Shown: piece by piece, positions 16,552 through 24,522 of the stretch | Layout: the number at the start of each line of letters is the position of its first letter | How positions within the stretch are numbered: the first letter of the stretch is position 1 | NCBI GenBank assembly: GCA_965275915.1 | Contig: CBDHYI010000007.1 | Span: forward strand, 744,001-808,000 | Reading direction: 5' to 3' | Length of the DNA stretch: 64,000 nt | Source: JBDWFY01 sp965275915 | Lineage (GTDB): Bacteria > Pseudomonadota > Alphaproteobacteria > Rhizobiales > Stappiaceae | Position numbers and translations under genes: made by a program | Notes under the pieces: model-generated | What the model was told of the DNA's origin: nothing | Databases searched by the model: none | Seen by the model: the letters and a program-made list of their open reading frames with translations, nothing else

Positions 16552-16556
16552 CGATC

Positions 16557-17765
16557 ATGAAGATCAACAGGCTAGAGACCATCCGCATTGAGGACCGGCC
16601 CAACCTCCTATGGATCCATGTGCATACCGACGAGGGGCTTGTCGGGCTGGGGGAAACCTTCTTCGGCGCAGCGGCGGTCGAGGCGTATGTTCACGAGACG
16701 GTCGCTCCGATCGTTCTGGGGCGGAACCCGTTCGAAATCGACCGGTTATCCACGGATCTCGTGGGGTATCTGGGCTTTCGTTCAACCGGCGTTGAATCGC
16801 GGGGCAACTCGGCCTTTGACATTGCGCTTTGGGATCTTTTCGGCAAAGCCACAGACCAGCCAATCGCGCAGCTTCTGGGCGGTTTCACGCGGCCTGATAT
16901 TCGCACGTACAACACCTGCGCCGGGACGGACTACATCAAGAAAGCCGACGGACAGAACACCGGCAATTACGCCCTGGATTCCGGCAGTGTCGAGGATCTT
17001 GACGATCTGAACGCCTTTATGAACCGCGCCGACGAACTGGCGCTGTCCCTGCTGGAAGACAACATCACCGCGATGAAGATCTGGCCGTTCGATCTCGCTG
17101 CGGAAAAGAGCCGGGGACACTATATCTCGCCTGCGGATCTGAACGCCGCGCTCGCGCCGTTTGAGAAGATCCGCAATGCGGTCGGCGACAAGATGGACAT
17201 CATGGTGGAGTTCCATCTGATGTGGGAGCTACTGCCGGCGATGGAGATCGCCAGGGCGCTTACGCCTTATAAGACGTTCTGGCACGAAGATCCCATCAGA
17301 ATGGACAGCCTCTCGAGCCTTAAGCGATATGAAGCGGCCAGCCCCGCCCCGATTGCCGCATCTGAAACACTCGGCGGCCGAGGAGCGTTTCGCGATCTGA
17401 TCGAGACCGGTGCCGCGGGTATTTTCAATCTGGATATCAGTTGGTGCGGCGGCCTCAGCGAAGCACGCAAAATCGCATCCATGGCAGAGGCCTGGCATCT
17501 TCCCATCGCTCCGCACGACTGCACCGGACCGGTTGTTCTGTGCGCATCGACACATCTGTCCCTGAACGCTCCGAACGCTCTGTTTCAGGAGAGTGTCCGC
17601 GCCTTTTACCGAACCTGGTATCGCGACCTGGTGACAGCTTTGCCACCGGTCAAAGATGGCCGGATTACCGTGCCCCCCGGTCCGGGCCTCGGCATGGAAC
17701 TGAACCCGGATCTGGACCGGGCTTTTACGACTTACCGAAAAACATCGGATGCAGGCAGCGTCTGA
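16557..17765 (+). CDS. Enolase-superfamily sugar-acid dehydratase (mandelate racemase/GalD-like)
   Basis: 402 residues of the mandelate racemase/muconate lactonizing enzyme family, likely dehydrating an aldonic acid. Visible barrel residues: Lys174 in TAMKIWPF, Glu218 and His220 in VEFHLMWE, Glu244 in WHEDPI, Glu270 in ASETLGGR, and His320-Asp321 in APHDCTGPV. The FH pair after the first metal ligand resembles galactonate/mannonate-type dehydratases. The capping domain has the SAFDIALWDLFGK segment (~85-97). It sits between the GntR regulator and a sugar-binding protein in one operon. The exact sugar is not readable. Confidence 0.88.
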   Translation: MKINRLETIRIEDRPNLLWIHVHTDEGLVGLGETFFGAAAVEAYVHETVAPIVLGRNPFEIDRLSTDLVGYLGFRSTGVESRGNSAFDIALWDLFGKATDQPIAQLLGGFTRPDIRTYNTCAGTDYIKKADGQNTGNYALDSGSVEDLDDLNAFMNRADELALSLLEDNITAMKIWPFDLAAEKSRGHYISPADLNAALAPFEKIRNAVGDKMDIMVEFHLMWELLPAMEIARALTPYKTFWHEDPIRMDSLSSLKRYEAASPAPIAASETLGGRGAFRDLIETGAAGIFNLDISWCGGLSEARKIASMAEAWHLPIAPHDCTGPVVLCASTHLSLNAPNALFQESVRAFYRTWYRDLVTALPPVKDGRITVPPGPGLGMELNPDLDRAFTTYRKTSDAGSV

Positions 17766-17792
17766 GTTACGTGCTCAAGGGAGGAAATTGAG

Positions 17793-18764
17793 ATGAAAAA
17801 ACTATTGGCATCAGCCACAGTGGCGACTTTGGTCATGAGCGGCGCGGCACAGGCGGAAGGACTGAATATTGTCTTTACGCATCATTCTTCGGCCTCAAAT
17901 ACCTTTTGGCAGGCCGTAAAGAAGGGATTTGACGATGCCTGCGAGAAAATCCAGGCCAACTGTCAGATGATTTTCACGCAGACCGAGGGATCGATCGAAC
18001 AGCAGGCCGCCAACATGGAAACCGCACTGGCGCGCAATCCCGATGCCCTGTTGACGTCCATCGTCGACGACCGGGCGCTGGACGACATCATTTCGCGGGC
18101 CGTTAAGGATGGCGTCACGGTCATGGCTGTCAATGTGGATGACAGCGAAGGGGCCGCCGGTAACGCCCGGGCCGCTTTTGTCGGGCAGGGCTTCCGTCCC
18201 GCCGGCTATTCGCTCGGCAAGGCGATGTCCGAGCATTTCCCGAAAGAGGGACCGATCAAAGTGCTGGTCGGCATCTCGGCGCCCGGCCAGAACTGGTCCG
18301 AAGCGCGCGGTGGCGGTGTGATGGATTTCCTTGAGGACTACAAGGCGGAGAACCCGGATCGCGACGTCAGTTGGGAGCGGATTGACAGCGGCACGGATCT
18401 CGCTGTGACGGCCGACCGCGTCGGAGCGTATCTGAACGCCAACCCTGAAACCACAGCCTATTTCGATACCGGCTTCTGGCATGCCGCCGTCGCACGGGTT
18501 CTGAAGGACCGGGGCATTGAACCCGGTCAGGTCCTGCTGGGCGGTTTTGACCTGGTGCCTGAAGCCGTTCAGCAGATGCAGGCCGGTTACATCCAGGTGC
18601 AGGTCGATCAGCAGCCTTATATGCAGGGCTTTATCCCCGTGATGCAGGTCTATCTGGCGGATAAGGTCGGCCTTGCGCCGGCGGATGTCGACACAGGTCA
18701 GGGCATTGTCCGGCCGGCGGATGCCGACAGCATTATGGAGCTCTCCGCACAGGGACTGCGCTGA
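17793..18764 (+). CDS. Sugar ABC transporter substrate-binding protein (RbsB-like)
   Basis: 323 residues with a Sec signal peptide (~1-21, ending GAAQA) and a type I periplasmic-binding fold. IVFTHHSSASNTFWQAVKKG opens domain 1, and the segment around residues 80-92 (ARNPDALLTSIVD) is typical of RbsB/FrcB-like proteins. GFDLVPEAVQQMQAG is the usual C-terminal ligand loop. It should deliver a monosaccharide to the permease at 18884 and ATPase at 19865. Two hairpins follow its stop, suggesting higher expression than the membrane genes. Confidence 0.9.
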   Translation: MKKLLASATVATLVMSGAAQAEGLNIVFTHHSSASNTFWQAVKKGFDDACEKIQANCQMIFTQTEGSIEQQAANMETALARNPDALLTSIVDDRALDDIISRAVKDGVTVMAVNVDDSEGAAGNARAAFVGQGFRPAGYSLGKAMSEHFPKEGPIKVLVGISAPGQNWSEARGGGVMDFLEDYKAENPDRDVSWERIDSGTDLAVTADRVGAYLNANPETTAYFDTGFWHAAVARVLKDRGIEPGQVLLGGFDLVPEAVQQMQAGYIQVQVDQQPYMQGFIPVMQVYLADKVGLAPADVDTGQGIVRPADADSIMELSAQGLR

Positions 18765-18785
18765 GAGCAGCGGACAACATGATAG

Positions 18786-18841
18786 ACCCGGCTGTGTCTC
18801 AAAGCGCAGCCGGGTTCTGAGACCGGACCCGTCCGGTCTCA
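18786..18841 (+). terminator. Tandem hairpins after the sugar-binding protein gene
   Basis: Hairpin 1 pairs ACCCGGCTG with CAGCCGGGT (18786-18815). Hairpin 2 pairs TGAGACCGGA with TCCGGTCTCA (18818-18841). No long T-run follows, so attenuation or mRNA 3'-end protection is more likely than full termination, since the transporter genes continue downstream. Confidence 0.65.
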
Positions 18842-18883
18842 GCCCGATACCTGCCTGAAACCTTACGGAGAAAATCGCAGCAG

Positions 18884-19861
18884 ATGAAACGCCTGCTCAA
18901 AATCTATATGGAAAAACCCGAACTGGCCGCCCTTGTGCTGCTGATCGTATTGGTGATCGTGTTTCAGGTTCAGTCGGACGGTATTTTCCTGAGCGCAAAC
19001 AATCTGCGCGGCATTCTCGGTATTCTGCCGGAAATCGGGCTGATAGCGATTGGAGTGACTGTCCTGATGATCTGCGGCGAATTCGACCTGTCGGTCGGAT
19101 CGGTCTTTGCGCTGATGCCGATGACGATGGCCGTGCTGATGACGGACGGGCTTCCGTTCTGGCTGGCGTTTTTTGCCGGGCTCGCTGTCTGTGCGGCCAT
19201 AGGTTTTGTCAACGGCTTCCTGACCATCAATTATAACATTCCAAGCTTCATCACGACGCTCGGCATGCTGTTTATCGCCCGGTCCCTGACCATCGTGATT
19301 TCAGGCGGATTTCCACCCCTCCTACCGAACGATCTGCCCAACTGGCTGTTTACGGTCTATGTCGGCCCCGGCGATCTGTTCCGGATGTCGTTCGTGTGGT
19401 TTGTCGTCATTGCGGTGCTGGCCTCCCTGATGATGAGCCGGACCAATTTCGGGAACTGGGTGCGGGCAACGGGCGGATTTCTGCCCGCTGCAATGGCGAT
19501 GGGCATTCCCACGGCCAGGGTCAAGATTGCCTGTTTTATGATGTGTTCGATGCTGGCGGGATTTGCCGGCATGATCCAGGTCCTGCGCCTTGGTTCGCCG
19601 CTGCCCTCCATCGGCGAAGGATGGGAATTACAGGCGGTTGCAGCGGCCGTCATCGGCGGAACGGCCCTGTCCGGCGGAATTGGCGCAGTGTTCGGCGGCG
19701 TGATCGGTGCGGTCCTGATCCGGGTTATCGACAACGGACTGGTGCTCAGTCAGGTCGACGCCAACTGGTTCAAATTCGCCATCGGTTTCCTCACCATATT
19801 TGCGGTTGTGGTCAATGCATGGCTGGCCAAACGGGCCAGATCCATAAAGGTGGAGACCTGA
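18884..19861 (+). CDS. Sugar ABC transporter permease (RbsC/FrcC-like)
   Basis: 325-residue hydrophobic permease of the ribose/fructose transporter class. NNLRGILGILPEIGLIAIGVT near the N-terminus, the GEFDLSVGS motif (~65-73) and GGTALSGGIGAVFGGVIGA towards the C-terminus are the hallmark blocks. About nine to ten transmembrane segments are apparent. It begins 119 bases after the binding protein, past two hairpins, and is followed by the ATPase after three bases. Confidence 0.92.
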   Translation: MKRLLKIYMEKPELAALVLLIVLVIVFQVQSDGIFLSANNLRGILGILPEIGLIAIGVTVLMICGEFDLSVGSVFALMPMTMAVLMTDGLPFWLAFFAGLAVCAAIGFVNGFLTINYNIPSFITTLGMLFIARSLTIVISGGFPPLLPNDLPNWLFTVYVGPGDLFRMSFVWFVVIAVLASLMMSRTNFGNWVRATGGFLPAAMAMGIPTARVKIACFMMCSMLAGFAGMIQVLRLGSPLPSIGEGWELQAVAAAVIGGTALSGGIGAVFGGVIGAVLIRVIDNGLVLSQVDANWFKFAIGFLTIFAVVVNAWLAKRARSIKVET

Positions 19862-19864
19862 ACC

Positions 19865-20596
19865 ATGGCCGATCCCGTTATTTCGGTGCGCAACCTGCAA
19901 AAATGGTATGGCGGCGTTTATGCGCTCAAAGGCATTACACTGGATTTTTTCCGTAATGAAACTGTCGGCCTTGTCGGCGACAACGGCGCGGGAAAGTCCA
20001 CGCTGATCAATATCCTCTCCGGCGTACAGCAGGCGAGCGAAGGCGAGATTTTTCTTGAGGGGCAGAAAGTTAATATCAGCAATCCGCGCGATGCCATGGA
20101 TCTGGGGATCGAGACGATCTACCAGTACAATTCCATGGTTCCCACCATGAGCATTGCCCGCAATCTCTTTATCGGCCGCGAACCGCTGAGATTTTCTCTG
20201 TTCGGCCTAGGTGTCATGGACCGAAGGAGAATGGCCGATGAAAGCGTTCAGGCAATTGCCGATGTCGATCTGCACCTGCGCTCTCCGGAGGCGCTGGTCG
20301 GAGAACTGTCAGGCGGTCAGCGGCAAGGAGTCGCCATTGCACGGGCCATGCACTTCAAATCGAAAGTGATGATCCTGGATGAGCCGACCAACCATCTCGC
20401 CGTCAAGGAAACCAATAAAGTCATCGGTTTTGTGCAAAGTCTGAAAGAGCTGGGCATGACCGGGATCTTCATCAGCCACAATATTCATCACGTCTTCGAC
20501 TGCTGCGACCGGATCGTGGCCATGGCCCGGGGCGAGGTTGTTTTGGACAAACGAACCAAAGACACAAACATGGACGAGATCATGGACGTCCTGTGA
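19865..20596 (+). CDS. Sugar ABC transporter ATP-binding protein (single domain)
   Basis: 243-residue ATPase of the FrcA type, one nucleotide-binding domain rather than the double-domain RbsA. Walker A GDNGAGKST (~38-46), Q-loop TIYQYN (Gln ~87), signature LSGGQ (~148-152), Walker B LDEPT (~171-175) and the switch His in ISHN are all present. It energises import by the permease upstream. It sits three bases after the permease and ten before the SDR dehydrogenase. Confidence 0.93.
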   Translation: MADPVISVRNLQKWYGGVYALKGITLDFFRNETVGLVGDNGAGKSTLINILSGVQQASEGEIFLEGQKVNISNPRDAMDLGIETIYQYNSMVPTMSIARNLFIGREPLRFSLFGLGVMDRRRMADESVQAIADVDLHLRSPEALVGELSGGQRQGVAIARAMHFKSKVMILDEPTNHLAVKETNKVIGFVQSLKELGMTGIFISHNIHHVFDCCDRIVAMARGEVVLDKRTKDTNMDEIMDVL

Positions 20597-20606
20597 GGAG
20601 GAAAAT

Positions 20607-21350
20607 ATGGCGACTTTGGCAGGCAGAACCGTTCTCCTGACCGGCGGCCTTGGCACATTGGGCCGCGCTCAGGCGACCAAATTGTCGGGCGAAGGCGCGC
20701 AAGTTGTGGTTTTGGACCGGCCCGCAAGTGAACATGGAGAAACACGTGCCGCAGCACTGGGCAAAGGGGTCAGTTTCTTCGGATGCGACCTGAACAATCT
20801 GGAAGCGGCCGAGCAGGCCGTGCGGGAGCTGGCCGGAAACCTTGGCGGGTTCGATATTCTGATCAACAATGCCGCGCTGATTATCAACAAACCGCATGAG
20901 GACTTTACGCTTGCCGAATATGAGGATCAGATTCGGGTCAATTCTTCCGCTGCCTTTGCCCTCACGCGCGCCTGTGCACCGGCGATGAAGGCGCGCAGAT
21001 ATGGCAAAGTGGTGAATTTCACCTCCGTGACACTGACCGGACAGTGGGATGGGTACGTGCCCTATATCACCTCCAAAGGAGCCATGTTCGGCCTGACCAA
21101 ATCGATGGCCCGTGAACTGGGCCCGCACGGTATCAATGTCAATGCGGTGGCACCGGGCGCGATTGTTTCAGAAGCGGAAGAGAGGGTCTTCGGCGATAAA
21201 CTGCAGGAATATAACGACTGGGTTCTGGACCGGCAGTGCCTGAAATCCCGGATCCAGCCCGAACATGTCGCCGACCTCGTGCATTTTCTTGTGTCTCCGG
21301 CCTCGGACATGATCACCGGCCAAAACTACGCGATTGACGGCGGATGGTAG
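20607..21350 (+). CDS. Short-chain dehydrogenase/reductase (sugar dehydrogenase candidate)
   Basis: 247-residue classical SDR. NAD(P)-binding TGGLGTLG (~12-19), the NNAA motif, a catalytic Ser in NFTSVT and the Tyr-x-x-x-Lys pair in YITSK are present, and the C-terminal ITGQNYAIDGGW is standard. The start is the ATG at 20607, which has GAGGAGG upstream. In this operon the likely role is oxidation of an aldose to its lactone, feeding the SMP-30 lactonase. It overlaps the epimerase start by seven bases. Confidence 0.88.
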   Translation: MATLAGRTVLLTGGLGTLGRAQATKLSGEGAQVVVLDRPASEHGETRAAALGKGVSFFGCDLNNLEAAEQAVRELAGNLGGFDILINNAALIINKPHEDFTLAEYEDQIRVNSSAAFALTRACAPAMKARRYGKVVNFTSVTLTGQWDGYVPYITSKGAMFGLTKSMARELGPHGINVNAVAPGAIVSEAEERVFGDKLQEYNDWVLDRQCLKSRIQPEHVADLVHFLVSPASDMITGQNYAIDGGW

Positions 21351-22210
21351 AGTTTATCGAGAGGACGGCCGGTTCCGCGCACCTTGTTCTGGCTCCGGCA
21401 CTGGGGGGCGGCATCGCGCGGCTGGACGTGAACGGACGACCAGTCCTGCGGCCGTTCGCCGGAGATGAGGGCAACCCGTTCTCGCTGGCAAGCAATATTC
21501 TCGTGCCCTTTTCCAATCGCATCTCCGGAGGCGGATTTGAATGGAAGGGGTCATACCACGCGCTCGCTCCCAATCTTGAGGGCGAACCGTTTCCCATCCA
21601 TGGCGACGGATTTCAAAAGATCTGGCAGGCCGAACAATGCGATGCCTCCGTCCGGCTGATTCTGGCCAACGGTGCTTTCGGCCCCTGGCATTACCGGGCG
21701 ACCCAAACGTTCCGCCTGTCAGAAACCGCTTTGACAATTACCCTGCGCGTGACAAACATCGGGCCGGAAAGCCTGCCGTTCGGATGCGGATTTCATCCCT
21801 GGTTTCCGCGCAGTGATGAGACCCGGCTTAAGTTCTCCGCCAAGGCCGTTTGGTTGGAGGACGAACGCCACCTTCCAATCGGGCAGAAAACGCTTTCTGA
21901 CGCACCGGAATTGGATTTTACCGCCTTGCGAGCGCTGCCCGCCACATGGATCAACAACGCCTACACCGGTTGGCTGAACGAAACACGGATAGAACAGGGA
22001 GATACCGCTGTCTCATGCCGCATCTCAGCTTCAGGCAATCTCGATACCGCTGTGGTTTACTCTCCGGATGCCACCGCCGATTTCTTCTGCTTTGAACCGG
22101 TTTCCCATCCAGTGGACGCCTTTCATCTTCCAGGCAATCCCGGCCTTAAGCCCCTCGTTCCCGGAGACGTGCTTGAGGCGACGATGACACTTTCCTGGTC
22201 ATCGCCTTAA
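21344..22210 (+). CDS. Aldose 1-epimerase family protein
   Basis: 288 residues of the galactose-mutarotase-like fold. LVLAPALGGGIARLDVNG and NILVPFSNRISGG in the N-terminal half and FPIHGDGFQKIW (first catalytic His, ~84-95) and GCGFHPWFPR (second His region, ~147-156) are visible. It interconverts alpha and beta anomers, which would supply the anomer needed by a sugar dehydrogenase. It is the last gene of the plus-strand operon, overlapping the SDR. The stretch 22211-22325 to the next, convergent gene shows no clear feature. Confidence 0.87.
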   Translation: MVEFIERTAGSAHLVLAPALGGGIARLDVNGRPVLRPFAGDEGNPFSLASNILVPFSNRISGGGFEWKGSYHALAPNLEGEPFPIHGDGFQKIWQAEQCDASVRLILANGAFGPWHYRATQTFRLSETALTITLRVTNIGPESLPFGCGFHPWFPRSDETRLKFSAKAVWLEDERHLPIGQKTLSDAPELDFTALRALPATWINNAYTGWLNETRIEQGDTAVSCRISASGNLDTAVVYSPDATADFFCFEPVSHPVDAFHLPGNPGLKPLVPGDVLEATMTLSWSSP

Positions 22211-22325
22211 TACCCGGTGCATTTTCCGGCTTTCAAAACCTGCTTCAGAAGCTCTTCGGCAGGCCCCGTTCACACTCAACCATCAGCGCCGAGACAGGAA
22301 TGGAGGGCAGCGGAGTCGATTATGT

Positions 22326-22796
22326 TCAGATCTTCAGATCAAGCCTGGGCTTCCAGAAGGGCCTGAACAGTTCGATTTTCGGACACCGGTTCATGACGAC
22401 TTTCAGACCGGCGTCCTCTGCGATTTTCGCCGCCTCATCGTCATAGACACCGATCTGGCCCCAGAGCACTTTCGCTCCCACGTCAATGGCTTCCTGCGCA
22501 ATACCCTTCAGTTCCTCAGCTCTCCTGAAAACCTGGACCATATCGATGGGACGATCGACGTCTTTCAGGGTGGGATAAACCTTGAGACCTCTGATTTCCT
22601 TCACACTGGGGCTCGGGTTCACCGGCGCCATGTCGTAGCCCGTTTCGTGCAGCACGCGCAGAACGCCATAGCTGAATTTGGTCTTGTCCGGACTTGCCCC
22701 CACCATGGCAATGGTTTTGACCGAGCGAAGGATATCCGCCAGATAGTGCGGGTCGTAATCATAGATGCGATCAATTTCGGCTTCGGGCATGATCAT
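22326..22796 (-). CDS. CoA-binding domain protein (YccU-like)
   Basis: 156-residue single-domain Rossmann protein. KTIAMVGASPDKTKFSYGVL (~27-46) is the nucleotide-binding start and GAKVLWGQIGVYDDEAAKIA the second half, as in the YccU/CoA_binding_2 family. Biochemical role generally unknown. It starts in an ATGA overlap with the ferredoxin stop, so it is translated with the methanethiol oxidase operon. A second ATG at 22790 is also possible. Confidence 0.85.
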   Translation of the reverse strand: MIMPEAEIDRIYDYDPHYLADILRSVKTIAMVGASPDKTKFSYGVLRVLHETGYDMAPVNPSPSVKEIRGLKVYPTLKDVDRPIDMVQVFRRAEELKGIAQEAIDVGAKVLWGQIGVYDDEAAKIAEDAGLKVVMNRCPKIELFRPFWKPRLDLKI

Positions 22797-23158
22797 GCCT
22801 CCTTCGGTGTCGCGATATCCGCTTTTAGTTCGTGGGGTTCAAGCGGGTCGAGAAACGGGTTTCGGTACAGTGTGTCGTGGCTTTCCACACCGATTTCCAG
22901 TGTGCAGTCGCGCAAAGGCCGGGCAACGCAGAGGATGACATAGCCATTGCTGAGTTGGCGGTTATTGAGAGCGACCTGCGCCTTCTGATTGACCTCTCCG
23001 TCAATGAGTTTGGCCGCACAGGTAATGCAGCCGCCGTATTTGCAGCCGTACGGGAGGTCGACCCCCTGATCGCGCAGGCTGTCCAGCAGCGGCTTCTTCG
23101 TATCCACCTCATGGGTGGCGTTATTGCGGTTTGCCAGGGTGATCGTACAAGTGGTCAT
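22793..23158 (-). CDS. Plant-type [2Fe-2S] ferredoxin
   Basis: 121 residues. Four cluster ligands are visible: Cys39, Cys44 and Cys47 in GCKYGGCITC and Cys77 in VILC, spaced as in plant-type ferredoxins. It is a small soluble electron carrier. The ATG overlaps the stop of the SBP56 gene (ATGA at 23155-23158), and its own stop overlaps the next start. Possible partner of the upstream molybdoenzyme, which lacks its own Fe-S cluster; this is inference from gene order. Confidence 0.88.
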   Translation of the reverse strand: MTTCTITLANRNNATHEVDTKKPLLDSLRDQGVDLPYGCKYGGCITCAAKLIDGEVNQKAQVALNNRQLSNGYVILCVARPLRDCTLEIGVESHDTLYRNPFLDPLEPHELKADIATPKEA

Positions 23159-24510
23159 ATCCAGATGTCCGACGTACAGTCGCCTCCCGGATACCGTGTT
23201 TCGTGACAGCGGCTCGGCCCGTTGGGTTCCTTGCCGAAATCCACCACAAAGTCCGGATCGATCTCCATGCCGCCCGCGTCCGTGTCGCAATTGACCATCA
23301 GCATACAGCCGCCATTGGTGCGGATTTCAGGATAAAACTGATTGTCCCAGGTGGAAAACAGGGATGTGGTCACATAAAGCCGCTTGCCATCCAGCGACAG
23401 CTGGATCATTTGCGGCCCGCCGGTAATCTTCACACCGTTGACTTCCGGTGCCTTGCCGAGCAGTCCACCCATCCAGACCTGGCCCGTCAGGACCGGATTA
23501 TGAGGATCTTCAATATTGTACTGGCGGATGTCGCCATGCAGCCAGTTGCACAGATACAGGAAGCGGTCATCCATCGACAACAGGATAACGGAGATAACGC
23601 CCGGTATCGGGATCGGCCACTCCGGATGAGGTTCATTTTCCACATCGACAATTTTTTCCCACTGCCATTCCCCCGCATCGTCCTTCCACCAGTGAATGAT
23701 GTTGGCCGAAAGCGCAGCGCCGCAGAAGCCGTGGCTTGACTCCGGATTGTGATGGAAACGGACTTCGAGCGGGATCAGACCGTCTTCTCCCAGATAAAAG
23801 GTCTGCCTGGGCTCTTTCTTCTCGAAATCCCACAGATGAATCCGGCGGCCGTATTTGAGGTGACCGACTTCTTCCAGGTCAAAGCCCGGCATGAACGTGT
23901 TGGGAGCGGCCCATTCGCTGGATGCCATTACATTGTGGCGCGGCTGATACCAGAAATCGTACCCGAACGGGATATCGCCCATCGAGTTTTCCCATCGTCC
24001 GACAATCTCGAAATCTTTGTTGAGGTGGAGATAGCCCCCGGGCGCATTGCCCTTTGCATCTCCCAGCATGGAAATGATGATGTCCGATCCCAGACAATGT
24101 ACGGTATGAGGTGCTGAAAGGTTGGTCTTTGCCTTGATCTCCGACCCCTCGATAACCTTGTGCAGGGTCGGATTGCGCGGATCTGTTGCGCAGTCGACAA
24201 TATGAAGGTTTGTCGAGCGCACACCCGGAACAATCAGGTATTTGCGTTGCATGGACGCATCACCATGGCAGGATGAGCAAGCATTCCAGCCCATGTGGTG
24301 CAGTTCATCGCCGATGCCGGGCATTTCCAGCCGCGAGATCACCTCAGAATAGGTCGGACTGTCCGGATCCGCATCGATTGTCACCAGGTAGTCCGGTTTC
24401 TGAATCCCGGTCCCGGTGTAAATCGCAATGGAGTAAAGCAGTTTCTCCCGGGGCGCTTTCATGGCTTCAGCGGGGGAAGCATAACCAGGACCGCAACAGA
24501 CTTCAGACAT
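23155..24510 (-). CDS. mtoX: Methanethiol oxidase / selenium-binding protein SBP56 family
   Basis: 451 residues that follow human SELENBP1 and bacterial MtoX closely in the key blocks: CCGPGYASPAEAMKAPRE at the N-terminus, DELHHMGWNACSSCHGDAS (Cys78 and Cys81, His71-72), and the C-terminal HETRYPGGDCTSDIWI. Family members oxidise methanethiol to formaldehyde, H2S and H2O2 using copper. No signal peptide is seen, unlike the periplasmic Hyphomicrobium enzyme, so it may act in the cytoplasm. It lies 12 bases after a BisC-type molybdoenzyme and is coupled to a ferredoxin. The SCO1 and MauG-like genes often described beside mtoX are not here. Confidence 0.9.
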   Translation of the reverse strand: MSEVCCGPGYASPAEAMKAPREKLLYSIAIYTGTGIQKPDYLVTIDADPDSPTYSEVISRLEMPGIGDELHHMGWNACSSCHGDASMQRKYLIVPGVRSTNLHIVDCATDPRNPTLHKVIEGSEIKAKTNLSAPHTVHCLGSDIIISMLGDAKGNAPGGYLHLNKDFEIVGRWENSMGDIPFGYDFWYQPRHNVMASSEWAAPNTFMPGFDLEEVGHLKYGRRIHLWDFEKKEPRQTFYLGEDGLIPLEVRFHHNPESSHGFCGAALSANIIHWWKDDAGEWQWEKIVDVENEPHPEWPIPIPGVISVILLSMDDRFLYLCNWLHGDIRQYNIEDPHNPVLTGQVWMGGLLGKAPEVNGVKITGGPQMIQLSLDGKRLYVTTSLFSTWDNQFYPEIRTNGGCMLMVNCDTDAGGMEIDPDFVVDFGKEPNGPSRCHETRYPGGDCTSDIWI

Positions 24511-24522
24511 CAGCTTACTTCC

